From: Kryptolebias marmoratus
Taxonomy: Eukaryota; Chordata; Actinopteri; Cyprinodontiformes; Rivulidae
Direction: 5' to 3'
Length of the DNA stretch: 64,000 bases
Assembly: GCF_001649575.2 (NCBI RefSeq)
Contig: NC_051437.1
Location: forward strand, 20,496,384-20,560,383
The translations under genes and the position numbers were made by a program. This document shows, piece by piece, positions 35,901-47,761 of this stretch (position 1 is its first letter; the number at the start of each line of letters is the position of its first letter). The notes under the pieces are model-generated. The model was not told the origin of the DNA. It saw only the letters and a list, made by a program, of their open reading frames with translations, and did not search any database.

Positions 35901-38900
35901 AGCTATTCTTACAGAGAAGGATGATGAGTTCGAATGAAAGCCGCTTCTGCGTTTAAATTGCCATGAGCTCTGATGGACACACAGGTGAGATCAGAAGGCT
36001 TTCTGTCACTGTCAAAACTGAAACACATAAGCTATCTGACAGTAAATATTAAGTGACGTTTTTAATGTCACAGTTGGTATTCTCTTGATTGTACAAAAGA
36101 GCCGTTTACTCATTCAATTAGCTTTTTAAACTACTCTGATACAATAAAAATTCAATAAATGAAAATATTTCATGGCATAAAGTAAAAAATCTACGAGTAT
36201 CATAAATTTAAACCTGTAATTAATTTCTTTTTTTCTGTTTAAAATTTTTTATCACCCTAAACGCATAGTTTGGCTCTTTAAAAGTGGTGTTTTGTGGAGA
36301 CGTTATCAGTACTAAAAACACAACTAACAAATATATTGTTGCAATGTTTATTTCAAATGCTATTATGAGGCAGAACATAAACACAATACCTATTTAGAAT
36401 AGCTGAACAGTTCTGATATAGTCTGTAATTTTTAAATACATGTGGACTGAGACACTGTTTCAACTTTAATGTTAAATACTAGTATCAATATCTTCACACA
36501 AAATAGCATAGACAGACACAAAAATGTAAGCGCATAGTACAGAAACACAGTGTTCCGCCTCTGCATTTTAAACAGAGATGCTATCTTTACCTAGTTGTGA
36601 AAGCCTCTCAATAGGTATCACATCCCGTCAGTGGGCTGAAAACGTTTCTGCTAAAAGTGCTTTTCCTGTCACCCACACAACAGCAAGCCCCAGGAGAAGA
36701 GGGAGCCCTGCAAATCTGTCCAGAAGGACTTCCAATTCATAAGTTTTGGGCAATGTTCCCACAAAGTGGCATTTTCATCTCATTCCATCAGAAAAAGCCC
36801 TCTCCAATCAGGTAATGGAAGTCTTGGGTCACTCCTACCTTTAAATGAAAAACAATCTGTCACTTTAATCTGAGCAACAGACAGCTCCTTTAAACATGCT
36901 GGTTGCAAAAGCATCTTTATTGAAACGGTTTAATAATAAAATTACACTTTCTTTTTTGTTGTTGTTCTTGGATGCTGGCTGACATATGCCAGGCAGCCTG
37001 TTTCTCAGTGTCGAAACAGAGTATATATGAGCAGCCATACGTCCATAAAACAGCCAGTGTTCTCAGAGTTTATGTGAGGGGGTGTGTTAGCTGTGGATCT
37101 GTAATAGAACTGGGGTCAACAAGGCTGCTTGTAGACTTCGACAGCAGTCAGGGTCAGGGCAGGTGGGTGAGCAGTGGTGTGTCACTTATTGCTTTTTCCC
37201 CCCACTGATCGGGGCCAGCGCATAAACATTTTACAAACCAAACGGAGTGTGTCCATGAGTGACACGGGGTGAAAGTAAATCATATTTGAACAAATAAAAG
37301 GTGGCGTAAAAGCTGTCGGGTTTGCATGGGGAAAAAAAAAAGATTCTTGTGCCAATACTTTCCACATAGTGTGCTCGCAGTGGTTAGGCTGATTTGCAGG
37401 GAGACACGCAGAAAACAATAAAAGGCTTTCAGAGGGAACAACTACATCTCACAACTGTTTGCACTGCCACTTCAAACAAGTTCACACTGCAAGGGAAGCT
37501 CTTCCGTTTCCTCCGATGTGCGGCCACGCAGGGCCCGCTGTAAACAGTATGATAGAAAAAGCTAGAGCAGCGACTCGTACTCCAACAAGAAACTGTAGTA
37601 TACAGTACAGTAATGTGTGCAGAGCTGCTCCTCCTCAAGGGAATCACGAAGCGCAGTTAAAAATAGAACAACTTTTTATTTGTCAAAAGAGCCGTATTTA
37701 TCGGGACCTCTGCAAGGCCAAGAGGAGCAGCAGAGCCACTAACAGACACAGCTCAGCGTGCCAACCGTCCAGATATGTCATTCATCATAGGGATACAGAA
37801 ACAGGCCTGACATTAGATGTGCACGGTCAGTTTGGTCACCGCACCGTGTAATAACCGCGTTAAAGACTCCATTTCAGGAACATGGGGTCAAGCACATACA
37901 TTGCATTATAGTTAGAGAGAGATTTAGGAGTAACATGTGTCAACAAAGGAGCAGCTGTGTTTAGAGTCTGCTGGAACACTAACACACCAAATTTTAGCTC
38001 AATATCTGTAAAACTGGCTGAGTTATAATAATTTACATGATTGCTAAGACTGCTTACCTGTGGCAGTCACCCAGTAGTTAATCATTTGCAGATGTTTGTC
38101 CAATGGTTACGTTTACCTTTCTATATAAAATTGTTTTATTTTTATGTGTTTTCTTCATCAATATAAAGTGAAAAAAATGTTTTTTTTAGAAAACTGAATT
38201 ATTCCTGCAGACTAATTGGTTTGAAAGTTGTGTTAAGTTGGTGCAGACGGGTCACCTGTCTACAAAAGACTGTCAGTAAAAAAGTTGCTTAAAGTTGACT
38301 CTGTTATGATCTAAAATACTTTATCCAGTATTCGAACTGGTGTAGCAATGTAGTGAATCAGTGTTGATTCACCACAATTTCTGGAAGAAACTTGAGTCAT
38401 AAATAATACTCTGTACTGGCCTGAGCGCAGGTTTAATAGTGCTTTTAATGGGATTGGATTTACATTTTTGGCAAATATAGAATGCTGTATATGTGATGAT
38501 TGCATTAAATGGAATTAATGCCCAAATTTCCACAATGAGCTTTCCTTTGTTAATGTGACATTGATGCAAAATAAATAAATCAAGTTTAAAAAAAAAAAAA
38601 TCTGGGCCTGTTTCCCAGCAGATCAGGGGGCAGGATGAGTCAAGGCATCTGTGATCCAGGACAGACTTATCAGTACCCAGAACACGGCGCTGCTCGGTTC
38701 AGCAGGCTGCTGCAGTGGGGAGATGGTGCTGTCCATGGTGCTGAGGCTCGCTCAAACACTCCGAACCTAAATCACCCACTCTTTGAATCACATAGACTCT
38801 TTACCAACATTTTGTTTAACTGTCAGAATGTATAAACAGAAAACAGAGGGCCATGGCTGCATTTTTCAGGTCCTAATGTTCACTTGTTTGACCAAAAGGC

Positions 38901-41900
38901 AAACAAGTAAAGAAATTAAAGGCCAAGCATTCCTTGAATGGATGCACATATCTAGTGATTACTTTCTGGATAGTTTTATTAAAATCTGTGCAGTGGTCTA
39001 TGATATATGTTGCTAACAGACAGACAGGGTTGATTTGAACAGTTAAAGCTAAAGTTTTTAGCAAAGATCTTCAGCGATGAGTAGCACTTGGAGTATGTGT
39101 GTGAATAACTCTCAGTTAAAACCAAGCCTAATGGTAGCACAATATCTGTAAAACTGACTGAATTATATACTTTTATGTTTAGAGTATTACAATGATTACA
39201 TTATAAACCTTGAAGACTGAGTTTCTGTAAATCAATAATTTCTTTCATCCTAATAGCATAGACAAAAAATTGCACATCAGTGGTGACAACAATTATGTTG
39301 ATTCAGGGACCATAAACTGAAAATGACGGCAGACGATTTTCACTCTGTGCAAACAAATTGAAATTTTGGCACAATTAGAGAGGAAGAGAGCATCCTTTAA
39401 GGTCATGATGAGATTTAGGAAATAGCAATCGGCTTTGCTTTTACTTATTCTGACTTTTTGTTGACAGAAATAAATTTATTGATTAGAGAAACAGCAAAAC
39501 AACTAAATGTATCAGGAGTCACTGACCATGAAGTACATCCACTTTCTGTTATCTCTCTGTCACCATCTATGAAAATAATAACAAATATAAAGTTAGTGGA
39601 AATGAGTATATGTAATAGTGATGGGTCCTACAGCTCTGAGTCAGTTCTCAAAGAGCTTTTTGGGAGCTGCTCTTTTTGGTGATGAGACAGATTCCAGAAA
39701 ACACCTATTAGTCTCATTACTAATATGACTGAAAAAAGCTATTTTCACGATAAAATTTTGAAATTTAATCTTATAAGATGTCATAATGATTTAAGCTCAA
39801 ATGAATTTAATTGGTCCTAAATGCAGAGCATCCAGAAGGTAGGTACAGGATTACATACTGTTTTAATAACTCCACTGAGATTTCATTAAACTAGACAGAC
39901 GTAACAGGCATAAAAACATGATTAAGGTGAGCAAAAGACCTGACGATGAACTGAAGAGAGCGAGGAGTATGAGGACTGGAAAGGAGAGTACTGAATGCAA
40001 GACAGGTAAGATGACTACAGACTGCTGACAGTAGGGAATACTGCTGAAAGCAACAATCACTGAGGGAAACAATGGCTAACAGAAAAACAAGATATCGTAG
40101 TCAAAATATCTTTAAACACAATGACACTAAAAATACCAGACAAGAGCAAACTCCAAATACAAAACTTAAACATTGTGGCAGAAGAGTTTTCTTTTCGGCC
40201 ACATAATGTTATGTACCCTCTCTGAAAACTGCTGACATAGCAAGGCACTGAGGCCACCATCCTGTCTGCTTCAACTGTCTGGACAGGACACACACACACA
40301 ACCAAACCAGCAACACTGACAGTCAGAGGTTCATAAGTACACACAGACTTTAATTTGCTTATTTAGCGATATTGGATAGTAAAATATATAAGTTTCTTTC
40401 ATAAATCCGCTCTTTCATTTATGAAGATCAGACAAACTCATGATCAGACTCATAATTTATGCGTTCTTTTACTTCATTATAAAACCTTTTTTGTTGTTGT
40501 TTTAATTAAGTCAAGCCATATGTATCTGGGTTGAAGTTTAGAGTCTAAACTTTAGAGCAGTGGTGCCCACTCCTGGTCCCGGAGGGCCACTATCCTGCAT
40601 GTTCAAGACATTTCCCAGCTCCTCAGCAGGTCTTCAAGTTTCACAGAAGCCCGTTAATCACTCAGTCATTCGAATCAGGTGTGTCAAAGCAGAGAGACAC
40701 CTAAAATCAAGCAGCTTCTGATGACCCACACATGAAATATGCGAGGGTGAGAACTGGAGTATAAATATGCTGGGAAGGGATGATTACAGAGTAATTTCAG
40801 GTGAAGCTAATGGGCAGATGAAGGACAGCTGTGGATGATTAACTGAAGCCAAGGATGGCTTATTGAATCTATGGCCAATGACACAGGGAAGGACTACGTA
40901 ACGGAAACCATTCCAAACACAAAAAATCTCAAAAAAAGAAAACGAATCATGGCTAAATAACTATCAACACAATAAAACAAACTCAAACTACAAAACAAAC
41001 AAAGAAAAATCCCAGGATCATGACAGTATCAGTGCAAAAGGCTGCTTTTCTATTCAGAGGAGTCAAAAAACTCAATGACCTGAGGTCTTAACTACTGAGT
41101 TATATTCTCAATGAGATTTAAAAAAAAAAAAACTTCTAAAAAGTTACATCAGTGAGTAACTGTGAATGTAGATACAGCCAAAGCCTCTCTGAGTCACACT
41201 CAGTCAGAGTAACAGCACAATGAAGAGTCTCAATTCATTTTCATTCCTCCACTGTATTCCTTCCAGTGCAGTTATCTGATCTCACTGCATCATGTATTTC
41301 ATTTACCGTCTCCGGAGAGGCCCTGAAACAAATGCTCAATAACACTTTGCTCTAAGTGGCTATTAAACATCACAAAAATGGCCTCGTGCAACTTTTCTGA
41401 GAGTCTGCGTCTCCCTGAGCCTGTTACTCCACAGTTCCATCACACCTGACTTAGACCTACGACCCTTACCTGCCTTTTAGTTTAGTCTTTCTTGTTCTCA
41501 CGCTCCCTCTTTGTGCCTGTCTAATATGTTTTTTAGCTCAAGACAAAAGGGTTTCTTCTGCCCTCACATCTGTCACAGAGCGGGAGATTTATGAGAAGAG
41601 AAAGTTGCTGAGGCTACGAACAAGAGTGCAACACATCAGTTTTTTGTGTCTGTGTGTGAGAGAGCAACATACAGGAGCAGAGAGAAATACTAGCGTGAAG
41701 GTTGGGAACTTCTAAAACCCCAGATTTCCCATCATGCAACTAGCTACTGTGGCATCCTTCACTGAGTCTCACAAGAAAGACATCTGTATGAAATCATACG
41801 CCACAGTCACATCAGAATATTATTTATTTGTCAACATTTATATGACGCTCTACTTTGTGAGAAAACATAATTAGTCAAATAAAAAGAGTGAACCTTTAAT

Positions 41901-44900
41901 AGCAAAGAGAAGCATTTTAATATCATAATAATATCATTTAACATAACTTTTGTTTTTTTTTTCAAGACGTTATGGAAATGGCTACATCTTTCAAGATAAA
42001 GAGCTCTTTAGTTTAAAACTAAAGGCATCCCTCCAGCTTTGTCCAAACAAAGTGAGAAAAAGTGATGCAGCAGCTAGGTCAACCTGAACCAGAACTAATC
42101 TATTAAAATCCTGCAATTAAGACAGAAGTCAAGAGTCTACACAAGCAGTTTACCAGAAATGAGTGGTGTTTTAGAAGCAAAGGCACAAAGTACAGGGTCT
42201 ATTTTGAAAAGACAGGAAGAAAGGAAAATCCTGCCCAGATTCAGGAGCTCCTGCAGTGTTTCAGCCCATCACAAACACACTCACTGTTACTGGTCTTCAC
42301 CGATTATTCATCATCTCACTGCAGCTAGTTTGCAATTAGGATAACATCTTGGCTTTCTTTCAAAAAAAAAAGCTGCCACCTCTTCATTTCTCTCTCCTTC
42401 ATCTCACTCATTCAGCCTCTTGTCCTTTTCTGCCTCTCTGCAAAATGTGCCTGAATGCTCGGAAGAGTTTATTCGTCACATCATGCAGCTCGCAACTTCC
42501 TGAACTTCATTTAACCTCAACCTTTTGAGGCTAAATAGCTCCGCTTCATGCTGCTTTTACACCGGGGGTTTTAGCAGGTGTTCGCCACTGCTCACGTCTT
42601 TGTTCTATACAACCGCATGACTGTCCCAGTCTGGCACATTCTGAGCATTAATTTGTGTTATTTATTTATTTCCCATTGCACAGTCTGCACAGATCTGCCT
42701 ATTCTCCAGCAGACGAACACGCATATGAACGCGCACAGCAAAAAAAAAAAAAAGAAGCCCCCACAGACACACAGGTGTGTACCTGCAAACAGCAGCCCCA
42801 GCAACACAAGGCTTGTCAAAAGCCTAATCTGTTCTCACATCCACCGGGAGCAGGCGTGATGTGGGACTTCGGCTGTTGTTGTCATTTTTCTGTTCCATTT
42901 TCACAGGCGACAGAAATCCAGTGAAGGAATCCACAAGGAGAGGAACTCAAAGGAAACAGAGGCAGCCTGTCCTCATTCACCTGCGAGGAGAAGGTTCTTA
43001 ATGAAGAGGGTTACACCTTTGGGCAGACTAATTTGTCTTAAAGCAGGAAAAATTAGTGAGCTGATGAATTAGTGATGTTTATGTTTATATACTCTGTATC
43101 TTATCACACCAATTATCATTAGATCCCACTGGCATCATGAGCAAACTTCAAGATTCATTAAAGTGGGAGGCTGGTTAGCGTGATGACTAATGCTGACAGA
43201 ATTTTTAATTAATTGATCAGCAAACCAGCACTTAATGAAAAAGTGTCTTCATATTTTAATCCAGTTTTAGCGTTTCAATTATGAACATTTAATTTTTGGC
43301 TTTAGTTTTATTTTTTATTGGCTTTCAATTTTATTGTTTTGTTTTTCTTATACCTGTACATGTTTTTTTCCCTTCAGCCACAAGTTCTCAACAATTAATC
43401 TTTTCTTTTACAGTATCAGCAATAAATGAAGGTAATGGGGTTTGTGGACTTTTGGAGTGAACAAGTGTAGTTCTTGAGCTTTCCTCTAAGCTCCTTCAAC
43501 AAGTCTTTTCCAATTTGCAGTTTCCTTTAAATGTCCTGCCCTAAGGAAAAATATGGTGAATATTTAAAATCAGTTACCCACGTAAGAGCCCAAAGCAGTT
43601 CATTAAGAAGGTGGAAATGATCCCGTAAGATTGACAATTACAATTTCTCTGACACATCTTCGACTACCAAGAAGATTACCTACCATAAGACTCTATGTGG
43701 CTGAGTATATTGGCTCCTGTGGGGACCTCGCACATCATGGAGGACAGAATGAAGGGCTCACCAGAGGCTACTACTGTAGTTACAATAGAGCCTGATTTAC
43801 ATTTATCTTAATGTTGACTGTGAAGGACTCCAGCGTGAATTACAGTTTCATTAAAAACTATGAAAAACAAATTAGACCTGGTTTCATCTAGCAGCAGATT
43901 ATTTTCCTTAGGACCAAATCTGTTCATAAAATATTCTTACTGTCCATTCAGATCCTTAGGATTGTTTGTATTTGTTATCCAAATGTACATGTAGTACTTT
44001 GATTCAGTCTTATGTGTTTAAGTGTCTTCCTGAAAGGCTTGCGTCACAAAACTAACTGGCCAATTAAGGGCAAATTTCTTTATCTATAAAGTGCATGAGT
44101 TAACTGAATCCTCTACTTTACTACAATGAGTAGGCGCTTTCTTTTATAATACTGATGCTTGGCCTGCACAAAAAGAGGGGGATGCTATATTGAGGATTTT
44201 ACAGACTTAAAATGTAAGCGTGGGATTCTTTTATGCTTCCTCATGTCTTTGTACTTTTTCAGACAGAAAAAAAAAAGCCTCACTTATCAGTCAGCGCTGC
44301 TCTCTCTGCAACGTTATCCACTTAACAACTGTGATTCATAGCTGAATTCAGTAAAATAACACCTTTTTTTCTGGACCAGTGCTTTCCAAACTTTTCATCT
44401 TCCGACCCACAAAGTAACAGAGGCAGAGGCTTGTGACCTAGACTAATAAGTCACTTTTAAAAGAGGGCATAATAATGGCAAACAACGACAACAACAGCTT
44501 CAATAACCATTGTAGCCATTTTTTAATCAATATCTGATCCTATTATCTCTTGTAACAACTGCAGTGATATATGCTATTGGCAATCATCCTTAATGTGATT
44601 TCTTGAGATCACCTCAGTACTCAGTCCCACTTGATGTTTTATGAGTGACTCCAGCTTTTAGAATCACTCCGTTAAATTCTTGAGGATATTTAAAGTCATT
44701 GTGAGAAACTGTTCATTAACAGACAGATACAGTACGGGATCCCAGTGAAAACATATGGCAAAGAGGGGATAAAGTCCAGGTATTTGTAAAATAACAGATT
44801 TATTAATATTAGGAAGACAAACCTCCTACTACCTGTAAATCTGTTTGATACCATAAACATGAAGCTACCTTTGGACTGAATCTCTCTAAGTGTAAAACTT

Positions 44901-47730
44901 AATTCATCAACTCCTGATATCAGTAAAGTCTACGGATCCCACCAAGGGCCATCGGGGTGAAATAAAAACAAAGGTTGTAAAATCTGTCCTCTAAGATTAG
45001 TAAACTGAACACATAGATTTGCACTAACATTGGTCTCCATGTTGTGTGTGTTGAGTCTTGTTTTTTGGTGTGGAGTTGAGGTTGTAGATATAAATGGGCA
45101 CACACACGTAAATACAACACCAAAAGGGTTTAGAGATCGTCTAGAAATTGCAACATCTGCCTAAAATCTTCAATAACATCAATAATATTGTTTTTAATGG
45201 TACTAAAATCACATCAGACATTTATGAGTCAGTTATTTATGTCTCTTGTAAATGATGTGAGGTTTGTAGTTTCACTGAATTGTTTAGAAATTAATAATCC
45301 TGAAAAAAGGAATTAATCAAATTTTTCCACTTTACTGAACCCAAACAGACTGCTGGGGATAGGCACCAGCTCCCTGCGACCCGGAATGGAGAAGCGGGTA
45401 AAGAAAATGGATGGATGGATGGATGGATGAACCCAAACAGTGATTTTTAGCTCGTCCTCAAACAGACGTCTGTGGGCAAACTTAAGGCGTGTTAAGCAGA
45501 AGAAACAAGTATTTATTATTATTTCCTACCTTTGTTTTTATTTCAACACCTGGCACCAAGTGAGCTCCATAAAAAAACACACAATTTGGTGCAATTATCC
45601 ACTAATTTGAGCATTTATTTATTTACCCTTGTCCACAACAGTGACATTACCTAAATGTCTTACTTTAAGGGGAGTAAGAAAGTCTTTACCTGCTTGTCAG
45701 TGTCATCAAGTTGGTCTTACAAAGCTTGGTCAAAAAATATAATTTTTATGTATAGAAAATTGTTGCTTATAGTTGTTTATTTAATTAAGTATCTCTGTTG
45801 ACTAAGAGGTATCACTTTTTCATTTTAACTTTTTCTGTTTTACCTGAAAATAGGCATTTGAACGTCTTTAAACCAGATTCTGAGCATATCAAAAGACATA
45901 GCAGAGACTGGCTGTGTAGAGAAAATGTCTGTCTGAAGCAACACATTCTAATCTAAAACAGAATTTTAAATCAGTGCTGCATAAAGAATTCCTGTGGCAG
46001 TACTTCTGTTTTGCATACATTATTATTTCAACATCTTAAACAAAAATCTTGCCAAATGGGGAGCGCATTATATAAGGCCCCGCTAACTCTGAAATTTCCC
46101 ATGTTTACTCACCAAGGCTGGAGTGTAAGAAAGGAACTATGCGCAATAATTTGCTCTAGTTTGGGGTGAACCAATATCAGCCTTGACACATCTTGTTGGT
46201 AATTATTGTACCTGCAATCCTCTGGGATTCTTTTGTCAGATCTGAGCAGATTATCCCGATATCAACGCCACCAAAGGCGGAAGATGAGGTCTATAAAACA
46301 TTTATCAGAGGGTGTCGGGTATAGGTTAGAAACTGTCTAACAATGTGTCAAGATTTTGCATATCCATGAGCTCTGGGAAGCAGTCCTACCACTTATCGTC
46401 CTCCTCTGTGGGGGAGGACAAGTGCAAAGTGATAAATCCATTAGTAGCTTTTTTTTTTACCATGTGGGATTTTTCACCAAAGTCGTAATTGCTAATTTAC
46501 ATCTTAAGCTCATTAATTAAAAATAATAAACTGGGTAATGAACTAATTTAATTGTATTTCTTCAGAAGAATATTGTTTTTGCCAGCTTTGGAACCTTTTT
46601 TGATTAAATGTATTTGGGTTTAAAACTAGAGGTATTAATCTGAAAACTCACTTTTGAACAGAAAAAAAACTATAGGTGAGTTTAATATGATGTAGTAAGT
46701 AGTCTTTTTGTCCCGATAAGTGACAAATTAAACTTTTCCCACATTTCTAGCTGCTGAGTATTTTTATCTATGTGTGCAGCTTCCTGTTGGACAGGTGAGT
46801 CAGTTCATGGAACAAAACTACAAAAGCAGACGTCCCTGGACAGGCTTCTTGTCTGCAAAGCTTCAAGGTGTCCTCTCCACACCATTACCTTGGTCCACAC
46901 TCTGCAATGACTAAGTGAAGCTTTGAGTGAAAGTGACATTTTATTAGCAGGGAAATCCAAGAGGCGGTTGGCTAAATGAACTGAGTAAACAAGTTATTAT
47001 ACTGCTGTGCTTATAAGTTTGAGGTAAATCTGCAATTCAAAGAGAGTTGGAACAATCCAAAATGTCACTGTCAGTAATTAATAAAAGGTATTATTGGAAA
47101 CAAGAGTATGTCAAATGTTGATTATCATATTTTTAAGGGAACATCGCTGTGATTCTCTGAGATGCTCAGCTGTTACTGTTGTCTCCATTGACTTTTCTCG
47201 ACTGTGTTGAGTCAGTGGATGAATACAGTGTCAGCTTCTGCAGCTGCATAAGCCACTGTACTGGCAGAAAAAAGGGCTCTCTTTGCCAAAGGATTACTTT
47301 GGCAAAGACTGGTGCCCCAGACACTGGTGCAGTAATGATCTACAGAGAGAAGGGATGGGCAGCGCTATGTGTACTTTGGGTCACCAGACACTAACATTGT
47401 CTTTGCTGTTCGTTCCGTCTTTCATTTGCATGGTCTGCACACGACAGAACTGCTCTTGCACAAACTGCTCCGTCAGAGGTTGGTTTTCAGCGTTCGCTCT
47501 CCTCGCTTGCACGGCGGATCTGCCAAACTGCTGTGCTGTTTGTTCAGGTGTGTCAAGGACCCCGGTGTGACATCATCACATTCACCTATGTGTGAATTAA
47601 ACCATCCTTGGGAGGGCTGAATTCAACAAGACCCCATTAAAAAACGTGCCATGTGGCCAGCTGATGAGTGCAGGCAGGTGCAGATAAACGTGTCTCATTA
47701 GTGATGAGTTGAAAGGTGAGCTGCGTTGCT

Positions 47731-47761
<31 letters not shown>

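Noticed and set aside
37459..37851. 130-residue plus-strand open frame in phactr3 intron 1
   Set aside because: No domain, no splice signals that join it to anything; more likely non-coding, possibly conserved regulatory DNA.
46390..46424. Hairpin CACTT-ATC-GTCCTCC with GGAGGAC-AAGTG
   Set aside because: The stem is only 12 bp with a bulge, too short for a microRNA precursor, and nothing else supports it.
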